Origin: Euonymus europaeus
Lineage: Eukaryota; Streptophyta; Magnoliopsida; Celastrales; Celastraceae
DNA length: 64,000 nt
Reading direction: 5' to 3'
Assembly: GCA_963580455.1 (NCBI GenBank)
Contig: OY756969.1
Coordinates: 11,456,760-11,520,759, forward strand
Shown here: positions 31,886-41,489 of the stretch, piece after piece
Numbering within the stretch: position 1 is the first letter of the stretch
Layout: each line of letters begins with the position of its first letter
Program-made: the position numbers and the translations under genes
The notes under the pieces: model-generated
What the model was told of the DNA's origin: nothing
The model's input: the letters and a program-made list of their open reading frames with translations, nothing else
The model's database searches: none

Positions 31886-31889
31886 CAGC

Positions 31890-34552
31890 TGTAGTACCCC
31901 ATTTTTGTCCGGGCACTTGTTATTTTTAATAACATGATAATAAAAATTGAAAAAAAGGAAAGAAACTTAATCAAACCCTAAGACCGATCCACTCAAATTA
32001 ACCTACCCAATTAAGTCCAATTGCCAAATCCTACATCTAACCAAACTCACCAAATACCCAACGGCCACCTAAAGCTACCCAATTATCAGGCCCAGCCCAC
32101 CTAAAGTTACTCACCTATCCGGCCCAAATAATCAATTACCTATCAAGCCCAAAGCCCAACCCACTTAACCTACATCTAACCTATCCCACTCAAACCCTAC
32201 ATTCATCTAAAGGGAAAGTGGAGGGAGGCGGCACAAGAAGCCAGAGGAAAACTGGTGGAGGATGACGGAAGAAAGCAGAGGGAGAGAACGCACCAGAGAA
32301 AGAGAGAAAGTGGGAGACAGAGTGGTAGTCGGAAGGAAAGGTGAAAATAATGGAGATGGTGGAAGGTGAAGAGCTGGAAGGCACACTGGCTGAGGACTAT
32401 AAAAGCCCGAAGGCTGAAGCGAGGAAGGGGGGAAATTTCTGGGGAAGAAACAGAAGAAAAAAGAAGAAACAAAAGGACGGAGGAGAAAAGCAAGGAGGAC
32501 TTCGTGAAGTGTTTGACAGAGGAGAAAATCGGAGAGTTTCAGAGTGATTTTGGGGAGGAAGAAACGGATTTGGAAAAGATCCGGAAGAAGAGAGGGGACC
32601 CGAAGGGAATTTTTGGGGGTATCTGGAAACGAAAAACGGAAAAGGCCGGAGGTTTTTGGAGGGGACGAAATCGAAAAGGAAGATCCGGACAGAAGAAACA
32701 GAGAAGGCAGATTGAAAAAGAAGGGAAGATTCGGAGGAAACAAAGTAGAGAAAGCTGAGAGTTAAGAAGATCTAAGGGTTCGTTTTTTCATTTTTCTTGT
32801 TCTTGATTTGATGCCTGATCGCGCTGGTTTTCGTTTGTTTATTTTTGCTGGATTTTGTGTGACTGTGGCTTGGTATTCTTCTGGAATATGTTTCTGTTTT
32901 GTTCGGTTTCTCTGTTGGTTTGATTGCAGGGATGGAAGGGGATGTTGCTGGTGCCAGTTGGGCTGAAGCTTGGAGAAGATGATGAACAGTGCCGAGTCGG
33001 GCCGGGCTTTACTTGTGTTTATGGGTCGGGTTCATTTGAGGTTTAGTTTTGTTGTTATTGGGCATTTGGGCTCGGGTAGGCTAGGTTTAGTTTGTTTGGT
33101 TCTGGGCCAGGTTTATTTGTTTTTCGGGCCGGATTTGTTTTATTTTTGGGGTTTAGGTTTTGTTTGCATTGTTAACAGGCTCGGGTTAGTTTAATTTTTG
33201 GGCCAGTTTCTATTTGATTTGGGCCGGGTTTGATTGAGATTCTATTTGATTTGGGCCGGGTTTGATTGAGATTTAAGGTTTCTGTTTGTATTATTCATGG
33301 GCCATAGTGAATTTAGAAGCATTTGGGCTTGTTTGTTTTGGGTTTTCAATAATAGGTTAGGTTGTAATTTTTTTTATATATATGAGCCCAAGTAGTGTAA
33401 TAAAATAGTGAAAGTAGTATAGATAGTATTACTTAGATTAATATGTATGTTTATATTTAATTTCAGTGTTTATTAAAATAATTCCAAAAAGAATCAAATC
33501 ATACGATTACATACGTTCAACCCACCAAACATCCAATAAATTCGAGAATATCAAAGTATTGTTTCTCAACAAATTTCATCCTACAAATATGAGAATATCA
33601 ACGTATTGGTTTCTCATCCACCATTTTTCGTCAACCATCCAACCTTGTTTAGAGAATATCAAAGTATTGGTTTCTCATCCACCATTTTTCGTCAACCATC
33701 CAACCTTGTTTAGAGAATATCAAAGTATTGGTTTCTCGAGACATTTCCTTCAACCATCTAACCTTGTTTAGAAAATATCAAAGTATTGGTTTCTCGAGAC
33801 ATTTCTTTCAACCATCTCACCTTGTTTAGAGAATATCAAAGTATTGGTTTCTCGAGACATTTCCTTCAAAATCATCCAACCTTGTTTAGAGAATATCAAA
33901 GTATTGGTTTCTCGAGACATTTCTTTCAAATACTCGATTATCTTAAGAGAATATCAAAGTATTGGTTTCTCGAGAGATTTCTTTCAAACATCCAATAATG
34001 TTAGAGAATTTCAAAGTATTGATTTCTCGAAACATTTCTTTTAAAAAAACAAAGTTTAAATTCCTTGAATAGATGTTTGGGAATATCAAAGTATTGGTTT
34101 CTTTAAATATTCTATTTTTGAGAAATATAATTCATAAATAATAATAACGCAAACTTTTCAATCTTTCTCCTATTGACCCAAAATTTTAATTACATTATCA
34201 CTTATAAATTATTTTAACATTTATTCAAAATTAATGGAGTTTTCTTCCACACATTTGACAATAAATTATTTTTCGGACACATGAAATTTATTAAAACAAT
34301 TTGAAATATTTATGAAACATTTTTAAGAAAAGACATAAACAATTTAAAAGGCAACCGACTAGGGAGTTGTGGGGTGCCTAACACCTTCCCCACACTCAAT
34401 AGACCCCCTTACCCATTTTTTCTGGTTCGCAGGCCTAACATTTAGTGTCCAATTGCACTATAATCAATTGGTGGCGACTCTTACATTTTCTTACATTTTT
34501 ACAGACATTTTCTCAAATAGCGCCGGTACGCGTCGTGATTTCGGTTGCGACA
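31890..34552 (+). repeat. LTR 2, shared by copies 1 and 2
   Basis: 2,663 bp, the same length as LTR 1. By eye I find three substitutions against it: C for G at 32330 (TAGTCGGAAG), A for T in TTTAGAAGCATTT near 33317, and C for A in CCATCTCACCTTG near 33817. Confidence 0.93.
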
Positions 34553-34554
34553 AC

Positions 34555-34572
34555 TGGCGACTCTGCTGGGGA
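34555..34572 (+). other. Primer binding site, tRNA-Arg type (copy 2)
   Basis: Same 18 bases as copy 1, two bases after LTR 2. Confidence 0.85.
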
Positions 34573-35157
34573 AACCAGGTTTTTACTGAAGGGGTCGAGC
34601 CTTTGTATGGATGTTTATGCTTTTTTCTTAAATTTGAATTTTTGTTTACTATGAAGTTTAACACCATAGTTTATTGATTTATACGTCATTGAGGACACAA
34701 TACATTACACACACATAACCCTATACCCGGGTTTTCCTTGTGATTAGTGAGGGTTGACCTACCACCTTTTTGGGATTTACTTCCCTGTGTAGGTGGGGGA
34801 AGACACTCTCCTGGATTGACGTCCTCTTAAAGTATTAAGGGATGGACTTTTGTTATCCAAGTATGGATCAAAAGTCACATAATCCAGTAAACCTCTCGCG
34901 TAGTCGCGTTGTAGTTTAGATACACAACCCAAATGCACATTAGATCTCCAGACATGTTAGGATTATCTATCAAACTAGGAACAACAACGGCATCCTTATT
35001 TCTAACAGTTTATTGTTATCTTATGATTGTACATCGTTGCACATATCCAAGTTGTGTTTGTTTTACATGTCCTAAATTGCAAATACCTTTCTTACTCTTT
35101 GTTCATACATACACTAGAGCACAAATCTTTGTAATCTAATTAGATAGTACTTGCAGA
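34573..35157 (+). other. Leader between PBS and ORF1 (copy 2)
   Basis: 585 bp, same length and apparently the same sequence as in copy 1. No gene. Confidence 0.5.
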
Positions 35158-37380
35158 ATGATCATACCGATAGGGACCAATGCACTAACATTAGAAGATA
35201 CCCAAGGGGTCAGGGAGAAGTTAGAAGCATTGCAAGAAAGATGGGGAGACAGTTTGAAGGAAGAACAATTTTTGGGACCAGTGAAGAAAGTTACATTTCT
35301 AACTCAGGCACCAGCAGCCCTAGCTGAGTTATGGGAAGAACAAGATTTGCAGACAAGGAAAGATTTCAGAAATGCCTATGGACGAATCGACTATTTGTTG
35401 ACCATACAAGCACCAGTGACTCTCCTCCAGGCAGCCATGCACCATTGGGACCCGGCATATAGGTGTTTTGTCTTTGGGTCAGTTGACTTGTCACCATTGA
35501 TTGAAGAATATGCCGACTTATTGGGATACGCTAAACACGCTAATAAAATCTACAATCCCGGAAAGAAGGCTTATGCAGAGGTCATTATTTCTAAGCTTCT
35601 TGGGATAACTACAAAGAAAGCCAAAGATATGGGGAAGATGCAAGGCACAAGATGGACTTTCCCGACTCAGATATTGATAAATTTTGCCAGAGAGAATTTC
35701 CATAGGGAGGAAGGGAGGTTCGCTTTCGCCATCATTGTTTATGGAGCTGTGATTTTTCCACGTGCAGGGGGGTATGTGGACAAAAGTGTTATTAACATGG
35801 TTGATGACGTCAGATACCGAGCAACTCCAGTACCAGCAATATTGTGTGAAACAATTCGATCTCTTAATCATTGCCGTGTTTTCACTGAAGGGAGATTTGT
35901 GGGATGTTCACAGCTACTAGGAATCTGGCTCGTCAGCCACCTGAAATATGACAAAACTATCGGAGCACCCCTAGTCCAGTTTCAAAAGGATGACTATCAG
36001 CTCAGAGATCCCATACAGGATTATGAGAAATCTGGATTGCAGCCGCAAAAACCTTCATTTGAAAAATGGAGATGTTTGCTCAGCAAATTAGATGAGACAA
36101 AGGTTTACATGAAGGCATTATGGCATAAATCAGAGGGGCTACTATACAAATGTGGTAGTTTCAATTGGGTCCCTCTTATAGGCCCTTGGGGAATCACAAG
36201 TCAATCCCCAACAATGTTTTTCCGACAAATAGGCGGGAATCTTTGTCGACCAGTGACACATGGCCTAAGGGAGTTGGAATTCTCTCTTGAGGATGATCAG
36301 GCAAAAATGATAATAAAACAGGTAGTGGAGGCTTGGAGTAATCCTCGAGGGGTAAAAAGGGGAGCTTGGAATACTCATGGAAAAGCTCGATACGAAGCAT
36401 GGCATTTAAAGAGGGCAAAATCTCGAGTGGCCTTCGGTATAACAAAAGAAGAATCTGTAGATGCGGACCAAAAGAAAAGGAAGCGGGCCCAAGAAGATAA
36501 AGTAGTGGTTCAGAAAGTGGACGAAGAAGCAGGAGGAAAGACGGCAATAGTAAAAGACCAGCCATTTTCAGAAGCAACCGTGGATATTGAGAAACAAGAA
36601 GTGAATGAGAGCTTTCAATCGGAAAATATGTCAAGTGACGACGAGATGGTAGGAGGGCCATCCGAACTCCCGGGGAAAGAAGCGAAAATAGTATGGAAGA
36701 TGCTAGAAATGATGACAGAAAAATATAAGAAGTATAAAGGGAAATTCAAGGAAGCAAAGGCGGAATTAGTTAAGAAAGAGAAACGGCAGTCACAAGAAGC
36801 CTTGATAATCGAGACTGAAGAAGAGAAAAGAAAGATGCAAAAGGAGCTCCAAGAAGCGTGCAATGAGATCAAGCAGCTTAAGGAAACAGTCGCTATGCTG
36901 GAAGAAATAAACTATGGCGCAAAGACAGAAATGTTTGATAAAACCATACAGCTGAAAAAGAATATTGTCGAGATTCACACACTAAAGGAACAGATGGATC
37001 GTGTCTTGTATGAAAACCAACTGATCAGAGAACGATGTGATGCCTCAATTCAGCAAAAGGTGGCCGAAATAAGAGAGTTGAATCAGGAGAATAATTTTCT
37101 GCATGAAGAATGGAGCACACTACGAGAGCAACAACAAGGTATTAATGACAAGATCAGGATGGTAATGAGTCGAGCACTGCGTTTATCAGAATGGGCTAGT
37201 GATTATGAAATGTACGAGCAAAATTTGAGGATGAGCCAGATGCTAAACACTCCAGAACTAGCTAAAGTTTCCTCATTTTTAGCAAGTCTTCGTAGTGATT
37301 TACGCGTGATCAGGGAGCAAATATTCCAGATTCAATCAAGAAGCTCCAATGTAGTTGAGGTTGATGAAGAAGAAATGTAA
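35158..37380 (+). CDS. ORF1: DUF7745-like region plus coiled coil (copy 2)
   Basis: 740 aa, intact. Against copy 1 it differs at Phe103 to Cys (shared with copy 3) and Ala350 to Ser (private). A synonymous GAC/GAT difference lies near 36092. The intact frame in all three copies suggests the protein was needed until very recently. Confidence 0.85.
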   Translation: MIIPIGTNALTLEDTQGVREKLEALQERWGDSLKEEQFLGPVKKVTFLTQAPAALAELWEEQDLQTRKDFRNAYGRIDYLLTIQAPVTLLQAAMHHWDPAYRCFVFGSVDLSPLIEEYADLLGYAKHANKIYNPGKKAYAEVIISKLLGITTKKAKDMGKMQGTRWTFPTQILINFARENFHREEGRFAFAIIVYGAVIFPRAGGYVDKSVINMVDDVRYRATPVPAILCETIRSLNHCRVFTEGRFVGCSQLLGIWLVSHLKYDKTIGAPLVQFQKDDYQLRDPIQDYEKSGLQPQKPSFEKWRCLLSKLDETKVYMKALWHKSEGLLYKCGSFNWVPLIGPWGITSQSPTMFFRQIGGNLCRPVTHGLRELEFSLEDDQAKMIIKQVVEAWSNPRGVKRGAWNTHGKARYEAWHLKRAKSRVAFGITKEESVDADQKKRKRAQEDKVVVQKVDEEAGGKTAIVKDQPFSEATVDIEKQEVNESFQSENMSSDDEMVGGPSELPGKEAKIVWKMLEMMTEKYKKYKGKFKEAKAELVKKEKRQSQEALIIETEEEKRKMQKELQEACNEIKQLKETVAMLEEINYGAKTEMFDKTIQLKKNIVEIHTLKEQMDRVLYENQLIRERCDASIQQKVAEIRELNQENNFLHEEWSTLREQQQGINDKIRMVMSRALRLSEWASDYEMYEQNLRMSQMLNTPELAKVSSFLASLRSDLRVIREQIFQIQSRSSNVVEVDEEEM

Positions 37381-37671
37381 CCTGTTGATTTACAAACCCT
37401 TTCAATGAAATGATTTGTGCTATTATTATCTCTTTATATTGCAAAGATTTATTAGATTTTGCACAAACCAGAATCACACTCATGCATGCTTTAAAAAAGG
37501 GGATAATAAAAGAAAACTAATGTTTTTTTCATCTCCGTAATGTAGAGAGAGAGAGAATAAAGAACATATAAGCAAAAATAGCATCAGAAAAGCATCATCA
37601 TCCCTATCAGACTCGCCTACAGCTAAAGCTTGCTAAGAGGATGGAACAAGAAAGAGAGTCAGAATCAGGAG

Positions 37672-39927
37672 ATGGCGGAGATGAGGGAGCAGCTTGCCCT
37701 ATTGGCTCAGAGCGTAGCTCTGTTAGTAAAAGGAAAAGAAATAGCAGGAAATTCAGAGTTGCCTGTGGGTCCAGAGATTGCCACTTACCATACTACTCCA
37801 CCCTACCCCCCAGGGTTTACTCCTACTCATGGTCAATCATTACCGGAATCAAATCAACCACAGTATGCTTCACAACCAAACCAGACATATGTCCCTCCAA
37901 CTGGAGCTCTTCCACCTAATACTTATGTGGAGCATATTAATATGGTGGACCCCATTAGGGTTATGGGGGAAGAAGTTCAAAACGTGGGCAACGTTCCCTT
38001 GGATGAATTTAAGAAATTGGAGAAACGAATGAGAGCCATGGAAGGGTTCAGCACATCGGGAGCTTTGAACCCGTCAAGTTTATGTTTGGTAAAAAATTTG
38101 CAAATTCCACATGACTTCATCTTGCCCAAGTTCAGCTTGTTTAATGGCACAGGTGCCCCGTTGGATCACTTGACTATGTACTGTCGGCGAATGCAGCCAT
38201 ACGCAAATAATGAGAAAGTAATGGTCCATTTTTTCCAAGATAGTTTGAATGGACCAGCCCGAAGGTGGTTCAATGCGCTCAACCCTACGTTAATTTCTTC
38301 GTGGGAAGATTTGGCAGAAATGTTTATGAAACAATATAAGCATAATGAAGAGAAAGTTCCTACTGTTTATGACTTGCAAAATACTATGATGAAGGAAGAG
38401 GAAGGTTTCAGAGCATATGCTCACCGATGGAGAGATTTGGCGGCCCAGATAATCCCACCACTAACAGAAAAAGATTTATTGAATGCCTTCATTGATGCTC
38501 TTCAGGAACCCTATACTTCAAATCTGGCAGGAGGGGGTCATCGTGATTTGGCGGATATCATACATTCAGGTGAACGAGTTGAGCGTTGTATAAAGAGAGG
38601 GACTTTGTATAGTCCTAGTTTGGAAAAATCGGAGGCTTCAAAACCCAGCAAAGGAAAGAAGGCTGATGTGCATTCCGTGAGTTTCACTCCATCACCAGCT
38701 GACTTTAAGTCACCTACTTCAAATTACCAATCAAGGGATGATACTCCTAGCATGCATAATCCAGAAATATACTTTAACCAGCCACCAAATACATATCCTC
38801 CCCAATACAATGCTCCGTCCCTGAACCAATATCCTCAACACCCAAATGCTGGCCAAAACCTCCGTTCGAATTCTCCGAGTACAGACCTCAATCGATACCC
38901 TAGTAACCAAAATACTTACCAGAACCCTCGTCCAAATTTCCGGAACTCCAATCCTAGACCTCGAAGGCCATTCGAGCAGTTTGATCCTATTCCAATAACC
39001 TATACAGAATGTTTCACCAAGCTGCAAGCTCAAGGAGCAGTTGCTCCAATTCCTGGAAGAATCCATAAGCCTCCATATCCTCCATGGTATGATCCTGATC
39101 TGACATGTTTGTATCATGGCGGTGCACCGGGACACTCAACAGAGACCTGTTTACAATTCAAGAGGATAGTACAAGGGATGGTTGAGGCAAAATGGCTTGA
39201 CCTTAGCGCGGTCAACAAGCCAAATGTCAATAACAACCCCTTGCCCAGTCATGAGAAGGAAGGAGTAAATCTTGTGGAAAATTTTTCTGATGTCAAAAGA
39301 TGGGTTTCCGAAATATCAATGCCTTTGGTTAGTTTATTTGCGATATTAAGTAAAGAAGGTTTGATTGAAGAAAGTAAGAGCATGGAAACTGAAGATGAAT
39401 TCCACGACCCGGCTAAGGTCTGTGAATATCATAAGGGACAAAAAGGGCATGTCATTGAGAATTGCGCTGCTTTCCGAGGAAAGGTGCAAGAATTAATGGA
39501 CTTAAAAATGATATCATTACAAGAGGGAAAAATCGAGTCCAAAGAGGTCAATGTTGTCGGAGGATACTATCAAGGGGCCAGACCCAACTCCACGCCACAA
39601 TTCGTGGTCCAATATTATGTGGAGGATGTGCCCCCGGTTGCCGCATTCAAGGCAGACTCATTATACAAAAGTGACAAAGCAGTGCCTTGGACCTATGAAG
39701 TAGGTACCAACAGTATTAAGGGAGGAGTGGTAGACAATGTCTCTGGTATTAGTGGGATGACCCGAAGCGGAAGATGTTATACCCCAGACAGGCTAGACGA
39801 AAGGCCAACAAAAGATGATGAGGCAGAGCGCAAAAGAAAGGGGAAAGATATACCCGGAATGGAAAGGTCAACCCCCCCTCGACTGAGGGACTCTTCATGC
39901 GTCCAGATGATGCCGGACAGACGGTAA
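37672..39927 (+). CDS. gag-pro: Gag part, frame-shifted before protease (copy 2)
   Basis: 751 aa from the in-frame ATG at 37672. The gag domain, Pro/Asn-rich linker and both CHHC knuckles are present. At 39872-39878 there are seven Cs where copy 1 has eight. The frame then reads 15 foreign residues (PRLRDSS...) and stops at 39927, so protease and pol are not reached by normal decoding. Private changes include His to Tyr (NTYVEH), Gln to Arg (PARRWF) and Pro to Ser (GKIESKE). As in copy 1, the well-placed ATG at 37641 is out of frame. Polymerisation or assembly error at a homopolymer is possible. Confidence 0.85.
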   Translation: MAEMREQLALLAQSVALLVKGKEIAGNSELPVGPEIATYHTTPPYPPGFTPTHGQSLPESNQPQYASQPNQTYVPPTGALPPNTYVEHINMVDPIRVMGEEVQNVGNVPLDEFKKLEKRMRAMEGFSTSGALNPSSLCLVKNLQIPHDFILPKFSLFNGTGAPLDHLTMYCRRMQPYANNEKVMVHFFQDSLNGPARRWFNALNPTLISSWEDLAEMFMKQYKHNEEKVPTVYDLQNTMMKEEEGFRAYAHRWRDLAAQIIPPLTEKDLLNAFIDALQEPYTSNLAGGGHRDLADIIHSGERVERCIKRGTLYSPSLEKSEASKPSKGKKADVHSVSFTPSPADFKSPTSNYQSRDDTPSMHNPEIYFNQPPNTYPPQYNAPSLNQYPQHPNAGQNLRSNSPSTDLNRYPSNQNTYQNPRPNFRNSNPRPRRPFEQFDPIPITYTECFTKLQAQGAVAPIPGRIHKPPYPPWYDPDLTCLYHGGAPGHSTETCLQFKRIVQGMVEAKWLDLSAVNKPNVNNNPLPSHEKEGVNLVENFSDVKRWVSEISMPLVSLFAILSKEGLIEESKSMETEDEFHDPAKVCEYHKGQKGHVIENCAAFRGKVQELMDLKMISLQEGKIESKEVNVVGGYYQGARPNSTPQFVVQYYVEDVPPVAAFKADSLYKSDKAVPWTYEVGTNSIKGGVVDNVSGISGMTRSGRCYTPDRLDERPTKDDEAERKRKGKDIPGMERSTPPRLRDSSCVQMMPDRR

Positions 39928-41243
39928 ATGATTCAGAAGTGCAAGAGTTCCTAAAAATCATCCGACAAAGTGAATACATGATTGTGGACCAACTAAAAAA
40001 GACCCCGGCAAAGATTTCGATCTTGGAACTGATAATGAGTTCAGAGCCACATAGGCAGGTCTTGTTGAGAATGCTGAACCAGGCTTATGTGCCCACCAAA
40101 ATTCCTACGGAGGCTCTTGATAGCATTGTGGGAAACGTATTGGCCTCTCATTTATTGTCCTTTACTGAAGATGAAATTCCGCCTGAAGGGATGGGGCATA
40201 ATAAAGCTTTGCATATTTCCGCTATGTGTCGCGGAAAAGAATTGGCAAGCATTCTGGTAGACAATGGGTCGTCACTCAATATTCTACCCAAAGAAACTTT
40301 TGAGAGATTGCCTATTGACAGGTCCTATCTTAAGGAATTACCCATGGTAGTAAGGGCGTTTGATGGAACTCGAAGGGAAATCATGGGGGAGATTGAAATA
40401 CCATTGGAGGTGGCTAGTATAACTTTCAATGTGTCGTTTGTTGTTATGGATATTTCTCCCACTTACAGCTGTTTATTGGGACGGCCTTGGATTCATACGG
40501 CGGGGGTTGTTCCGTCATCGTTACATCAAATGCTCAAATTTGTCCATGATGGAAGGATCTATATAGTAAAAAGTCAGTCGGAATGGATGGTTGCTAGCTT
40601 GGCCATTGATGGCCATATCGATGCTCCAATGACTGGAATGGAAAGCTCTTTCCAGTCTTTTGAAATTGCTAGCGCTACCTATGCCAAAGATGGATGTTAT
40701 CCTGCAAAACCGGAGTTATCAAAAACAACAAGGAGTGTTGCCAAATTCATGCTAAAAAAGGGGTATCGCCCAGGAGAAGGCCTTGGAAAGAATCACCAAG
40801 GCATCAAAAGGCCAATAGAATTGGTGAAGCATTTTGAACGTTGGGGTTTAGGCTATGTGCCAACCAGGGCTGACAAGATTAGAGTACAAGAAGAGAAACA
40901 GGCAAAGAGAAATGTGAGACTAGAAAGAAAGATTGAGGTGCATAATGAATTACCCCCTTGGCTTTATGACACATTCATCTATGGGGGAATGCAGAACAAG
41001 ATAAAAGTGATCGATGCTGGGGCAGTTTTTGGAAAAATCCAAAAACTACCATGTGAAGGCTCAACTGATCAAAGTGGGGAAGGTTTGGCAAATTTATTTG
41101 ACCAGTTTCACATCGCTGTTGTGGAGGAGGAGCAAAACCTGGTTAATGCACCTAATTTCGTCATTTCACGTCCCCCTGGATTTTGCCTTAGCAATTGGGC
41201 TAGCATGGAACTTCCAGTATCTCTCAAAGACTTGCAAGAGTAA
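39897..41243 (+). CDS. gag-pro: Protease / G-patch frame, separated from gag (copy 2)
   Basis: The first Met is at 39897; 448 codons follow. LVDNGSS (codons about 122-128) is the protease active site and a G-patch follows (codons about 282-306). It overlaps the end of the gag frame by 31 bases in another frame. Expression would need a -1 shift at or before the C run, or an undamaged template. The stop codon again lies in the predicted intron. Confidence 0.8.
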   Translation: MRPDDAGQTVNDSEVQEFLKIIRQSEYMIVDQLKKTPAKISILELIMSSEPHRQVLLRMLNQAYVPTKIPTEALDSIVGNVLASHLLSFTEDEIPPEGMGHNKALHISAMCRGKELASILVDNGSSLNILPKETFERLPIDRSYLKELPMVVRAFDGTRREIMGEIEIPLEVASITFNVSFVVMDISPTYSCLLGRPWIHTAGVVPSSLHQMLKFVHDGRIYIVKSQSEWMVASLAIDGHIDAPMTGMESSFQSFEIASATYAKDGCYPAKPELSKTTRSVAKFMLKKGYRPGEGLGKNHQGIKRPIELVKHFERWGLGYVPTRADKIRVQEEKQAKRNVRLERKIEVHNELPPWLYDTFIYGGMQNKIKVIDAGAVFGKIQKLPCEGSTDQSGEGLANLFDQFHIAVVEEEQNLVNAPNFVISRPPGFCLSNWASMELPVSLKDLQE

Positions 41244-41489
41244 TCCCGAGTGCATTATCATTAATAACCTAGCTCATGGTTTTCGTTTGAGTCTTTTGTA
41301 ATGAGCATGTTTGCTTTCATTTCAAATAAATTTTACAAGTGTGGCGTTTGCATGTTTTCAATTCAGTAATATTTCCCTTCATGAAATAAAAGTTTTGAGA
41401 CAGTTATCTGTGTTCAATCATCTTTGTTCCTAAATTCTCTATTCCTTTGGCCTTTGCTTCAATTCCACTCTCATTCAATTCTTTAACAG
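41240..41489 (+). other. Predicted 250-bp intron between PRO and RT (copy 2)
   Basis: Same GTAATC donor and TTTAACAG acceptor as copy 1. Splicing would join the protease frame to pol. Confidence 0.8.

Larger units (their letters stand above)
16123..34552 (+). mobile_element. Tat/Ogre-like Ty3/gypsy retrotransposon, copy 1 (complete, 18.4 kb)
   Basis: LTR to LTR, 18,430 bp. The order is LTR, PBS, ORF1, gag-PRO, intron, RT-RNaseH-aRNaseH-INT, downstream ORF, short repeats, PPT, LTR. The RNase H pair, the G-patch after the protease, the tRNA-Arg-type PBS and the PRO/RT intron place it in the plant Tat lineage, close to Ogre. There is no chromodomain. It sits in the satellite and shares its 3' LTR with copy 2. 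Gag-PRO is uninterrupted here, but the best start codon near gag is out of frame by 2 bp. Confidence 0.92.
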
